The notes beneath the pieces are model-generated. The model ran no database searches, was not told the DNA's origin, and worked only from the letters and a program-made list of their open reading frames with translations. Source: Sphingobium nicotianae (lineage in GTDB: Bacteria > Pseudomonadota > Alphaproteobacteria > Sphingomonadales > Sphingomonadaceae). From it: a DNA stretch of 64,000 nt. Of this stretch, positions 44,202 through 52,378 are shown one piece after another (positions within the stretch are counted from its first letter, which is position 1; the number at the start of each line of letters is the position of its first letter). The DNA lies in contig NZ_JAHGAW010000005.1 in assembly GCF_018603885.1 (NCBI RefSeq), forward strand, positions 124,001 through 188,000. The letters run 5' to 3'. The position numbers and the translations under genes are program-made.

Positions 44202-44213
44202 CAGGCCCGGCTG

Positions 44214-44444
44214 TTACCAGGCCGAGGCGGGATGCGCCGCCACATAGGCCTCGACGTTCACCATCGCTTCGGCCGCGATGGGTGTGAGTCCGGAGCGGTC
44301 TCCATCAAGCATGGTCTTCTTCATGCGCGGATCCCAGAACTTGTTGATATGGGTCGCGGCTTCCTTGACGGCGACGTCATGGCCCTGCGGCTCGAAGGCG
44401 CGCGCGATCTGGTTCGCCATATAGGTGAGGCGGTCGATTTCCAT
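44214..44444 (-). CDS. fdsD: Formate dehydrogenase delta subunit
   Basis: 76 residues: MEIDRLTYMANQIARAFEPQ at the start, then AATHINKFWDPRMKKTML and AEAMVNVEAYVAAHPASAW, the normal shape of FdsD. It is a small chaperone-like subunit needed for stable assembly of the NAD-dependent enzyme. It starts three bases after the fdsA stop. No membrane segment or metal site is present. Confidence 0.88.
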   Translation of the reverse strand: MEIDRLTYMANQIARAFEPQGHDVAVKEAATHINKFWDPRMKKTMLDGDRSGLTPIAAEAMVNVEAYVAAHPASAW

Positions 44445-44447
44445 CGC

Positions 44448-47312
44448 TTATTCCGCAGCCTCCGCCTCGATATGGCCGGCGATGCGGCGCGAGCGGCGGG
44501 CCTGCTCCTCATACTCCTCCTGCCAGTCGGTCGGGCCGTTGGAAGGCGAGATCTGTACCGCCGTCACCTTGTATTCGGGGCAATTGGTCGCCCAGTCCGA
44601 ATATTCGGTGGTGATGACGTTGGCCTGCGTCGCGGGGTGGTGGAAGGTCGTATAGACGACACCCGGCGCCACGCGATCGGTCACCTGCACGCGCAGCGTC
44701 GTCTCGCCGGCGCGGCTGGCGAGGCGCGCCCAGTCGCCATCCTTGAGGCCGCGATCCTCGGCATCGACCGGATGCATCTCCAGCAGATCCTCGGGGTGCC
44801 AGACGGTGTTGCCGGTGCGGCGGGTCTGCGCGCCGACATTATACTGGCTGAGGATGCGGCCGGTGGTGAGCAGCAGCGGGAAGCGCGGGCCGGTCTTCTC
44901 GTCGGTCGGCACATAGTCGGTGACGACGAACCGGCCCTTGCCGCGCACGAAGCCATCGACGTGCATGATTGGCGCGCCGTCCGGGAACTTCTCGTTGACC
45001 GGCCATTGCAGCGAGCCTTCGCGCTCCAGCCGCTCCCACGACACGCCGGTGAAGGTCGGCGTCAGACGGGCGATCTCGTCGAGGATCTGGCTGGGATGCG
45101 TATAGGTCCAGCCGAGGCCCATGGCATTCGCCATGAGCTGGGTGATCTCCCAGTCGGCATAGCCATTGGCCGGCTCCATCACCTTGCGGACCGGCTGGAT
45201 GCGCCGCTCGGCATTGGTGAAGGTGCCGTCCTTCTCGAGGAAGGTCGAGCCGGGCAGGAAGATATGCGCATAATTGGCGGTCTCGTTCAGGAACAGGTCG
45301 TGGACGATGACGCATTCCATGGCCTTGAGGCCGGCGGCGACATGATGGGTATTGGGATCGGACTGGAGGATGTCCTCGCCCTGGATGTAGATGGCGCGGA
45401 ACGAGCCGTCGACGGCGGCGTCCAGCATGTTGGGGATGCGCAGGCCCGGTTCGGGGTCGAGCGTGACGCCCCAGTCATCCTCGAACTGCTTGCGCACGCT
45501 CGCATCGCCGATGTGGCGATAGCCGGAGAGCTCGTGCGGGAAGCTGCCCATGTCGCAGGACCCTTGGACATTGTTCTGGCCGCGCAGCGGGTTCACGCCG
45601 ACCCCGCGGCGGCCGATATTGCCGGTCGCCATCGCGAGGTTGGCAATGGCGAGCACGGTCGAGCTGCCTTGGCTATGCTCGGTGACGCCGAGGCCATAAT
45701 AGATGGCGCCATTGCCGCCGGTCGCGAACAGGCGCGCGGCGCCGCGAATATCCTCGGCCTTGACGCGGGTGACGGGCTCCAGGAATTCGGGCGAGTTCTG
45801 CGGCTGGGAGACGAAGTCGGCCCAGGTCTGATATTCGTCCCAGTCGCAGCGCGCCTTGATGAAGGCTTCGGCGGCGAGGCCCTCGGTGACGATGACATGG
45901 GCGAGCGCGGTCAGCACGGCGACATTGGTGCCGGGCTGCAGCGGCAGATGATAATCCGCCTCGATGTGGGGGGAGTGCACCATGTCGATCCGGCGCGGAT
46001 CGATGACGATCAGCTTCGCGCCCTGGCGGATGCGGCGCTTCATGCGGCTGGCGAAGACGGGGTGGCCATCGGTCGGGTTGGCGCCGATGATCAGGATGAC
46101 GTCGCTGTCCATGACACTGTCGAAATCCTGCGTGCCGGCCGAGGTGCCGAACGCCGTCGAGAGGCCGAAGCCGGTCGGCGAGTGGCAGACGCGCGCGCAG
46201 GTGTCGACATTGTTGGCGCCGAAGCCGGCGCGGACGAGCTTCTGGACGAGGAAGCTCTCCTCGTTGGTGCAGCGCGAGGAGGTGATGCCGCCGAGCGCGC
46301 GGGCGCCGTGCGTATCCTTGATGCGCGTCAGCTCCGAGGCGGTATAGGCGATCGCCTCGTCCCAGCTGACTTCCTGCCAGGGATCGTCGATCGACTTGCG
46401 GATCATCGGGTTGAGGATGCGGTCCTTGTGGTTGGCATAACCCCACGCGAAGCGGCCCTTGACGCAGCTATGGCCGCGATTGGCCTTGCCGTCCTTCCAG
46501 GGGACCATGCGGACGAGCTGCTCGCCGCGCATCTCCGCACGGAAGGTGCAGCCAACGCCGCAATAGGCGCAGGTGGTGACGACGGCCCGCTCGGGCTTGC
46601 CGATCTCCACCATGGTCTTTTCCTGGAGCGTTGCCGTCGGGCAGGCCTGCACGCAGGCGCCGCACGAGACGCATTCGGACGAGAGGAAATCGTCGCTGGC
46701 GAGGCCCGCCGAGACCTTGGAGGCGAAACCGCGCCCCTCGATGGTCAGCGCCAGCGTGCCCTGCACCTCGTCGCAGGCGCGCACGCAGCGCGAGCAGGCG
46801 ATGCACTTGGAGGGGTCGAAGTCGAAATAGGGGTTCGACGTGTCGGTCGCCAGGCCCATATGATTGTCGCCATTATAGCCGTAGCGCACCTCGCGCAGGC
46901 CCACGGCGGCGGCATTGTCCTGCAGCTCGCAATCATTGTTGTCCGAGCAGGTCAGGCAGTCGAGCGGGTGATCGGAGATGTAGAGTTCCATCACGCCCTT
47001 GCGCAGCTTCTGGATGCGCGGGGTCTGCGTGTGGACGTTCATGCCCTGCGCGACCGGGGTGGTGCAGCTCGCCGGCGTGCCGCGCGCGCCGTCGATCTCG
47101 ACGATGCACAGGCGGCAGGAGCCGAAGCTCTTGACGCTGTCCGTGGCGCACAGCTTGGGGATGTTGCCGCCCGCCTCGGCGGCGGCGCGCATCACGCTGG
47201 TGCCCTCGGGTACCGTGATCGAGCGGCCGTCGATGGTCAGCGTGACCAGCTTCTCGGCGGTCGAGGCGGGCGTGCCGAAATCGGCTTGCGGTTCATATCC
47301 CATGGCGTTCAA
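44448..47312 (-). CDS. fdsA: NAD-dependent formate dehydrogenase, alpha (molybdenum) subunit
   Basis: A 954-residue catalytic subunit. Order of domains: a 2Fe-2S domain (GSCRLCIVEIDGARGTPASC, near 60), an extra His/Cys iron-sulfur site (DHPLDCLTCSDNNDCELQ, near 110), two 4Fe-4S sites (CIACSRCVRACDE and CVSCGACVQACPT, near 175-230), the TCAYCGVGCTF 4Fe-4S site (near 247), then the bis-MGD domain. Molybdenum is held by Cys376 (ARVCHSPTGF), a cysteine rather than selenocysteine. The enzyme oxidises formate to CO2. It starts 20 bases before the end of mobA. In this setting it disposes of formate released by LigH from methoxyl carbon. Confidence 0.93.
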   Translation of the reverse strand: MNAMGYEPQADFGTPASTAEKLVTLTIDGRSITVPEGTSVMRAAAEAGGNIPKLCATDSVKSFGSCRLCIVEIDGARGTPASCTTPVAQGMNVHTQTPRIQKLRKGVMELYISDHPLDCLTCSDNNDCELQDNAAAVGLREVRYGYNGDNHMGLATDTSNPYFDFDPSKCIACSRCVRACDEVQGTLALTIEGRGFASKVSAGLASDDFLSSECVSCGACVQACPTATLQEKTMVEIGKPERAVVTTCAYCGVGCTFRAEMRGEQLVRMVPWKDGKANRGHSCVKGRFAWGYANHKDRILNPMIRKSIDDPWQEVSWDEAIAYTASELTRIKDTHGARALGGITSSRCTNEESFLVQKLVRAGFGANNVDTCARVCHSPTGFGLSTAFGTSAGTQDFDSVMDSDVILIIGANPTDGHPVFASRMKRRIRQGAKLIVIDPRRIDMVHSPHIEADYHLPLQPGTNVAVLTALAHVIVTEGLAAEAFIKARCDWDEYQTWADFVSQPQNSPEFLEPVTRVKAEDIRGAARLFATGGNGAIYYGLGVTEHSQGSSTVLAIANLAMATGNIGRRGVGVNPLRGQNNVQGSCDMGSFPHELSGYRHIGDASVRKQFEDDWGVTLDPEPGLRIPNMLDAAVDGSFRAIYIQGEDILQSDPNTHHVAAGLKAMECVIVHDLFLNETANYAHIFLPGSTFLEKDGTFTNAERRIQPVRKVMEPANGYADWEITQLMANAMGLGWTYTHPSQILDEIARLTPTFTGVSWERLEREGSLQWPVNEKFPDGAPIMHVDGFVRGKGRFVVTDYVPTDEKTGPRFPLLLTTGRILSQYNVGAQTRRTGNTVWHPEDLLEMHPVDAEDRGLKDGDWARLASRAGETTLRVQVTDRVAPGVVYTTFHHPATQANVITTEYSDWATNCPEYKVTAVQISPSNGPTDWQEEYEEQARRSRRIAGHIEAEAAE

Positions 47313-47859
47313 CTCGCTCCAGGTCAGCAGCAGTGTTTATATTAGCAGGTGCGCGCGGCAATTGCACGGCGCGCGCGGAAATCCGGGCCGCAAAGCCCTT
47401 GATGGAGTGTTTTTCTTCCGATTCAAGGATCGCCAGCGCATCGGCTGCGGCATAAGCGGGCCAAAGTCCGACGACCGGAAGGCTCTCCACATAAGCGGGG
47501 TAGGGGAAGAGCCGCCCGGTGAGGTCGCCCGGCAGGTCGAAGGCGTCGCAAGGCACGGTCAGCACCGCGGAATAGCCACGCGCCTGGGCCTCCAGGAGCG
47601 CCGCCGCGATGCCGGCGAGCGGGCCGAGGCCGGGCGCCGGCTGATCGGGCACGCCGGGGAGGCCCGGATGCTCGCGGCCGACGACGATCATCTCAGCGCA
47701 TTGTGGGGCGAGCGTCTCGATCACCTGATCGATCAGTGTACGGCCGTGGAGCGTGGCGAGCGCCTTGTCGCTGCCGAAGCGCGTCGACTTGCCGCCAGCG
47801 ATCACGGCGCCGAGAATGACGGCGCGATCGATGCCGAGCAGGCCGGCGCAGCAGCTCAT
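47293..47859 (-). CDS. mobA: Molybdenum cofactor guanylyltransferase
   Basis: 188 residues. The nucleotide-binding loop GAVIAGGKSTRFGSDKALA (near residue 16) and the catalytic metal site PCDAFDLP (near 100) identify MobA. It joins GMP to molybdopterin to make the MGD form used by formate dehydrogenase. It is wedged between fdsB and fdsA with overlaps at both ends (ATGA with fdsB, 20 bases with fdsA). The start was chosen from that overlap. The product has few residues to spare against the usual 190-200, and the C-terminal part is a little divergent. Confidence 0.85.
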   Translation of the reverse strand: MSCCAGLLGIDRAVILGAVIAGGKSTRFGSDKALATLHGRTLIDQVIETLAPQCAEMIVVGREHPGLPGVPDQPAPGLGPLAGIAAALLEAQARGYSAVLTVPCDAFDLPGDLTGRLFPYPAYVESLPVVGLWPAYAAADALAILESEEKHSIKGFAARISARAVQLPRAPANINTAADLERVERHGI

Positions 47860-49394
47860 TCCGCCGGTTCCGGAACCTGGGTCACGCCAAAATCGGCGGG
47901 CCAGTGCTTGAGCGCGCTCATCACCGGATAGGGAGTGAAACCGCCGAGCGCACAGAGCGAGCCGAACTTCATCGTCTCGCACAGATCCTCCAGCAGGACG
48001 ATCTCGTCCTCCAGGCTGCGCTGGTCGTGCGGCGCGTTGTGCATCTGCGGCAGCGTCTCGACCGTGTCGCGGCCACGCGGGGCGCGCTCCAGGATGCGGT
48101 CGATCAGCTCCACGCCGCGCGTCGAGCCGATGCGGCAGGGCGTGCACTTGCCGCAACTCTCCACCGCGCAGAATTCCATGGCGAAGCGCGCCATGCCCGC
48201 CATGTCGGCGGTGTCGTCGAATACGGTGATGCCGCCATGGCCGATCAGCGCGTCGACGGCCGCATAAGCCTCATAGTCGAACGGAATGTCGAACTGGTCA
48301 GGATGCAGATAGGCGCCGAGCGGGCCGCCGACCTGCACGCTCTTGACGGGCCGGCCGCTCGCCGTGCCGCCGCCAATCTCGTTGACGAGCTGGCCGAGCG
48401 TGATGCCGAACGCGGTCTCATAGAGACCGCCATGCTTGATGTTGCCGGCGAGCTGGATCGGCATCGTCCCGCGCGAGCGGCCCATGCCGCAATCGGCATA
48501 GGCCTGGGCGCCCTCGGACAGAATGTAGGGCACGGCCGCCAGGCTCAGCACATTGTTGACGATCGTCGGGCGGCCGAACAGGCCGACCAGTGCCGGGATC
48601 GGCGGCTTGGCGCGCACTTCGCCGCGCTTGCCTTCCAGGCTGTTGAGCAGCGAGGTCTCCTCGCCGCAGACATAGGCGCCGGCGCCCGCGCGCACTTCCA
48701 GCACGAAAGGATGGACGAGGTGCGCGCTCTTGCGGATCGCTTCCTGCAGCTTGGCGATCGCGTGCGGATATTCCGAGCGGCAGTAGATATAACCGCGCGT
48801 CGCCCCGACCGCGAAGCCGGCGATCGCCATGCCCTCGATGAGCATGTATGGATCGCCCTCCATGACCATGCGGTCGGCGAAGGTGGCGCTGTCGCCCTCA
48901 TCGGCATTGCAGACGATATATTTCTGGTCGGCCTTGGCGCCCGCCACGGTCTTCCACTTGATGCCGGTCGGGAAACCGGCGCCGCCGCGGCCGCGAAGCC
49001 CGGACTGCACCACTTCCTCGACGGTCGCTTCCGGGCCAATCTCGCGAGCGCGCGCCAGGCCCTTCCAGCCGCCGGTCGCCGCATAATCATCGAGGCTGGT
49101 CGGCCGCGTCTTGCCGGCGCGCGCGAAGGTCAGGCGCTGCTGGCTGGCGATGAAGGGATGGTCGGCGATGGTGCCGATGCCGAGCGGCGAGCTGCCGTCG
49201 ACGATCGCGGCAACATCGGCGGGCGTGGCGCGGCCGAAACCCTTGCCGTCGATCTCGACGAGCGGCTCCAGCCACTGCATGCCCCAGCTCGACGTGCGCT
49301 CGACGATGTGACCGGCCCTTTCGAAGGCGGCGGCCACGTCATCGGCACCGCAGGCCAGCGCCAGCGCGTCATCGGAAATACGAACGGTTGCCAT
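47856..49394 (-). CDS. fdsB: NAD-dependent formate dehydrogenase, beta (flavin/NAD) subunit
   Basis: 512 residues. An N-terminal thioredoxin-like stretch (about 1-110) is followed by the FMN/NADH module: RGRGGAGFPTGIKW (near 155) is the NADH-binding glycine loop, CNADEGDSATFADRMVMEGD (near 185) lines the FMN site, and ESCGKCTPCRIGSTRG (near 425) is the 4Fe-4S cluster. Electrons from FdsA pass through clusters to FMN and reduce NAD+. Start taken as the ATG overlapping the fdsG stop (ATGA); longer upstream reading has no family match. It resembles NuoF fused to NuoE-like sequence. Confidence 0.9.
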   Translation of the reverse strand: MATVRISDDALALACGADDVAAAFERAGHIVERTSSWGMQWLEPLVEIDGKGFGRATPADVAAIVDGSSPLGIGTIADHPFIASQQRLTFARAGKTRPTSLDDYAATGGWKGLARAREIGPEATVEEVVQSGLRGRGGAGFPTGIKWKTVAGAKADQKYIVCNADEGDSATFADRMVMEGDPYMLIEGMAIAGFAVGATRGYIYCRSEYPHAIAKLQEAIRKSAHLVHPFVLEVRAGAGAYVCGEETSLLNSLEGKRGEVRAKPPIPALVGLFGRPTIVNNVLSLAAVPYILSEGAQAYADCGMGRSRGTMPIQLAGNIKHGGLYETAFGITLGQLVNEIGGGTASGRPVKSVQVGGPLGAYLHPDQFDIPFDYEAYAAVDALIGHGGITVFDDTADMAGMARFAMEFCAVESCGKCTPCRIGSTRGVELIDRILERAPRGRDTVETLPQMHNAPHDQRSLEDEIVLLEDLCETMKFGSLCALGGFTPYPVMSALKHWPADFGVTQVPEPAE

Positions 49395-49828
49395 CACACC
49401 ATCTCCTTGATGATCGAGGCGAGCTTGGCGTCGTCCAGATAGGCGTAAAGCTTCTTGCCGACCATCGCATTGGGACCGACGCTGCACAGGCCGAGGCAAT
49501 AAACGGTCTCTATCTCGACCCGGTCGCCCGCCGTCGCTTGCGCATGCGCCACCAGCGCCTCGACGCCGCGCGACTTGCAGGATTCGGCGCGGCACAGCTT
49601 GAGCACCGGCTTGTCGGCCTTCTGCGCCTTGAAGTCGTGATAGAAGCTGACGACGCCATGGACTTCCGCGCGGCTGAGGTTCAGCGCGGCGGCGATCTGC
49701 CGCTTGGCTTCTTCCTCGATGCAGCCAAATTCTTCCTGAATATCATGCAGGATCGGCAGCAAAGGACCTTCGCGGTCGCCATGGCTCGCGATGATCTCAT
49801 CCAGCCGTGCGGCCTTGTCATCAGCCAT
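49394..49828 (-). CDS. fdsG: NAD-dependent formate dehydrogenase, gamma (2Fe-2S) subunit
   Basis: 144 residues of the NuoE-like thioredoxin-fold ferredoxin family. The helical N-terminus (ILHDIQEEFGCIEEEAKRQI) precedes four cysteines, two in KLCRAESCKSRG (near 85) and two in VYCLGLCSVGPNAMV (near 120), which bind a 2Fe-2S cluster. It is the first gene of the operon and thereby marks the promoter side. The upstream 139 bases contain the element shared with the ligM promoter. Confidence 0.9.
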   Translation of the reverse strand: MADDKAARLDEIIASHGDREGPLLPILHDIQEEFGCIEEEAKRQIAAALNLSRAEVHGVVSFYHDFKAQKADKPVLKLCRAESCKSRGVEALVAHAQATAGDRVEIETVYCLGLCSVGPNAMVGKKLYAYLDDAKLASIIKEMV

Positions 49829-49864
49829 GTGCGTCCGTCTCCAGGGTCGTTCGATCGTTTAAAA

Positions 49865-49878
49865 TTCGTTTGTGTTAC
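49865..49878. promoter_or_regulatory. ligM-like element in the fds promoter region
   Basis: TTCGTTTGTGTTAC matches TTCGTTTGTGTAAC upstream of ligM at 13 of 14 bases. It lies 37 bases before the fdsG start, in a region of unusually low GC that also has ACATTTTTTGCGC. The orientation relative to the gene is opposite to that at ligM, which is acceptable for a regulator site. Confidence 0.45.
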
Positions 49879-49967
49879 TGCACATTTTTTGCGCGAGACG
49901 CAAGGGCAAAGCGACGCTGCTGCGCCGGTTCCGGCACAGGCATGATGTGCTTCCGCAGGTGTTGCGT

Positions 49968-50447
49968 TCAGCCGGTGCGGCGGCCGAAGGTGCGGGGACC
50001 GGCGGTGAAAGCGGCCGGGCGCGGGGCCGTCGTGGCGGGCGCGCGCGGCGCCACAGCCTGATATTGGGGCATGGAAGCGGGAGGCGCGGCGTCTCCCAGC
50101 AGTTGCAGCGTTTCGACGAAGCAGCCGCGCAGCATCGCGATCTCGCCAGCGACTTCGTCCGGTTCGACATGCTGCTCGACGCAGCGGCGCGCGGTCGTCT
50201 CGATCACCTCGGCAATGTCGCCCAGGCGACGCGCGCCGAACTGGCGCGACTCGCCCTTGAGGGTGTGCGCGGGGATGACCATGGCGGCGGCGTTGCGATC
50301 GTTCAGCGCTTCTTCGAGCTGGCTGATCGACTTGACGCCGTCTTCGCGGAAATAGCCGATAATCCGCGCCAGTCCCGTGCCCAGCAAGGCGCGAGCCTGG
50401 GCCAGTTCGGCCTCGTTCACGAGCGGGATCGAATAATAATAGGACAT
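49968..50447 (-). CDS. Stand-alone histidine phosphotransfer (Hpt) protein
   Basis: 159 residues. The Hpt helix holds IPAHTLKGESRQFGARRLGD with phosphorylatable His61, followed by the usual helix AEVIETTARRC. The last 45 residues are Ala/Pro-rich (APRAPATTAPRP) and probably disordered. It would pass phosphate between a hybrid kinase and a response regulator, neither of which is nearby. The start was chosen at the ATG before SYYYSIPLVNEAELAQ. Its pathway cannot be named; flagellar or general stress signalling are possible. Confidence 0.8.
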   Translation of the reverse strand: MSYYYSIPLVNEAELAQARALLGTGLARIIGYFREDGVKSISQLEEALNDRNAAAMVIPAHTLKGESRQFGARRLGDIAEVIETTARRCVEQHVEPDEVAGEIAMLRGCFVETLQLLGDAAPPASMPQYQAVAPRAPATTAPRPAAFTAGPRTFGRRTG

Positions 50448-50618
50448 GGCACCTGGCCTCGAATTCAAAAAAGGACTCTCCAGAGCGGGAGTATCCGCCA
50501 GCTCCCGTAAAAACAGGCTTAACACGCTGACGATTCGTTGCTTTTCGCTCTTTGCACACATCGAACGGAGTGAATGCGAAGAGAAGGGGCAAGTGGAAGC
50601 GGAAAAAGGAACAAGCAT

Positions 50619-50831
50619 TCAGGACCGGCGCAAGTGAAACTCTGCATACCCGTCGGCCTCCCGCACCTCGATCTCCCAGCCACTGGCCTTGGCCAGCGCC
50701 GGGACATCGATCAGCGCGACGGGGTCGTCGGCGAGGAGCAGGATGGCGCCATGCTCGCGCATCGCCCGCGCGGCGCGCAGCACCGGCCAGGGGCATTTCA
50801 GGCCGCGCGTGTCGACGCGGTGTGGAGGCAC
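50619..50831 (-). CDS. tusA: TusA-family sulfur carrier protein
   Basis: 70 residues. The short N-terminus leads to DTRGLKCPWPVLRAARAM, with the sulfur-carrying Cys of the CPxP motif at residue 13, then a ferredoxin-like beta-alpha fold (WEIEVREADGYAEFHLRR). TusA-type proteins carry sulfur for tRNA thiolation or cofactor synthesis. It starts four bases after the der stop and could be co-transcribed. Which of several TusA/YedF subgroups it belongs to is not clear. Confidence 0.8.
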   Translation of the reverse strand: MPPHRVDTRGLKCPWPVLRAARAMREHGAILLLADDPVALIDVPALAKASGWEIEVREADGYAEFHLRRS

Positions 50832-50835
50832 GCCC

Positions 50836-52215
50836 TCAGTTCTTCTTCTTGTCGAAGGGATTGGCCGCGCTGCGCAGGTTCATGCGGATCGGCACGCCCG
50901 AGAAGTCCAGCTCCCGCCGGATGCCGTTCACCAGATAGCGGCTGTAGCTCTCCGGCAGCTGATCGAGCCGGGTGCCGAAGATGACAAAGGTCGGCGGGCG
51001 GATGCGCGCCTGGGTGATGTAACGCAGCTTGATGCGCTTGCCGCCGGGTGCCGGCGGGGGATTGGCTTCCAGCGCGCTGTCGAACCAGCGGTTGAGCATG
51101 CTGGTGGGCACCCGCTGTGACCAGCGCGCGCGGGTGTCGAACGCGGCCTGCAGCAGATCGTCGATGCCCTTGCCGGTGGCGCCGGAAATGGTGAGCAACG
51201 GCACGCCGCGCAGCTGTGCCAGCCCCTCGTCGAGCGCTGCCCGCACGCCCTGGTAGAGCGAGGAGCCATTTTCCGAAACATCCCATTTGTTCAGGGCGAT
51301 GATGAGCGCGCGGCCTTCCTGGATCACCCTGTCGGCAATGCGCAGATCCTGGGCCTCGAGTCCCAGCGTCGCATCGAGCAGCAGCACGACCACCTCGGCG
51401 AAATCGATCGCGTGGAGCGCGTCGGCGACGGAGAGCTTCTCCAGCTTCTCCTGCACCTTGGCGCGCTTGCGCATGCCCGCGGTGTCGATGAGGCGGACCG
51501 GGCGCTCGCGACCCTCCCGGTCCCGCCAGGTCCAGTCGACCGCGATGCTGTCGCGCGTGATGCCCGCTTCCGGCCCGGTGATCAGCCGGTCCTCGCCCAA
51601 TATCTTGTTGATCAGCGTCGACTTGCCGGCGTTCGGCCGACCGACGATGGCGAGCTTGAGTGGCGCATTGTCGTCGGCTTCCTCGTCTTCGTCGAGTGCC
51701 GGAGCATCCTCCTCCTCGTCGCGCTCGACATGCGGGCGGATCGCCTCGAACAGGTCGGCGAGGCCCTGGCCATGCTCGGCGGAGAAGGCGACGGGCTCGT
51801 CGAAGCCGAGCGAATAGGCTTCCATGAGACCGGCATCCGCGGCCGAACCTTCCGCCTTGTTGGCGAGCAGCACGACCGGCGTCTTGCTGGCGCGCAGCCA
51901 GCGGGCGATATGCTCGTCGAGCGGCGTCACGCCAGCGCGCGCGTCGATCATGAACAGGGCGACCGATGCGCCGGCGACGGCCGCTTCGGTCTGCATGCGC
52001 ATCCGGCCGGGCAGGGTCTGAGCGTCATCTTCCTCGAAGCCTGCCGTGTCGACGATGCGGAACTTGAGGCCGAGCAATTCGGCATCGGCTTCCCGTCGGT
52101 CGCGGGTCACCCCGGGCTGGTCGTCGACCAGCGCCAGCCGCTTGCCGACCAGCCGGTTGAACAGCGTCGACTTGCCGACATTGGGCCGGCCGATGATGGC
52201 GACGACTGGGAGCAT
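50836..52215 (-). CDS. der: GTPase Der (EngA), ribosome assembly
   Basis: 459 residues with two tandem GTP-binding domains and a C-terminal KH-like domain, unique to Der. The first P-loop is IGRPNVGKSTLFN at residue 6, with DTAGFEED and NKAEG following; the second is VGRPNAGKSTLINKI (near 190), with DTAGMRKRAKV and NKWDV. The C-terminus YSRYLVNGIRRELDFSGVPI belongs to the KH part. Der is essential for 50S subunit maturation. Its place downstream of bamB and a TPR protein matches the gammaproteobacterial yfgM-bamB-der order. Confidence 0.95.
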   Translation of the reverse strand: MLPVVAIIGRPNVGKSTLFNRLVGKRLALVDDQPGVTRDRREADAELLGLKFRIVDTAGFEEDDAQTLPGRMRMQTEAAVAGASVALFMIDARAGVTPLDEHIARWLRASKTPVVLLANKAEGSAADAGLMEAYSLGFDEPVAFSAEHGQGLADLFEAIRPHVERDEEEDAPALDEDEEADDNAPLKLAIVGRPNAGKSTLINKILGEDRLITGPEAGITRDSIAVDWTWRDREGRERPVRLIDTAGMRKRAKVQEKLEKLSVADALHAIDFAEVVVLLLDATLGLEAQDLRIADRVIQEGRALIIALNKWDVSENGSSLYQGVRAALDEGLAQLRGVPLLTISGATGKGIDDLLQAAFDTRARWSQRVPTSMLNRWFDSALEANPPPAPGGKRIKLRYITQARIRPPTFVIFGTRLDQLPESYSRYLVNGIRRELDFSGVPIRMNLRSAANPFDKKKN

Positions 52216-52243
52216 GAATGGAACGGCCTTTGAAAAATAGACG

Positions 52244-52320
52244 GTGCTCCTGCGAAGGCAGGAGCCTAGGGCGGACCAGTTCGTCGGTTGCGCCCTAGGC
52301 TCCTGCCTTCGCAGGAGCAC
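52244..52320. repeat. Intergenic inverted-repeat element (family D, second copy)
   Basis: The left arm GTGCTCCTGCGAAGGCAGGA with GCCTAGGGC and its perfect inverted copy on the right enclose about 19 bases. It splits bamB and der, genes that are otherwise contiguous in this order. Confidence 0.8.
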
Positions 52321-52378
52321 ATGCTGTTATCACGAGGACCGCGCGGAGACCAAATTTCGCGCGTATCGTCAAGTGCGC

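Noticed and set aside
44232..47345. A 1037-codon open frame on the plus strand opposite fdsA and fdsD
   Set aside because: It is antisense to clear formate dehydrogenase subunits; its composition is the His/Arg/Ala/Gly-rich pattern produced by GC-rich codon bias, with no recognisable motif.
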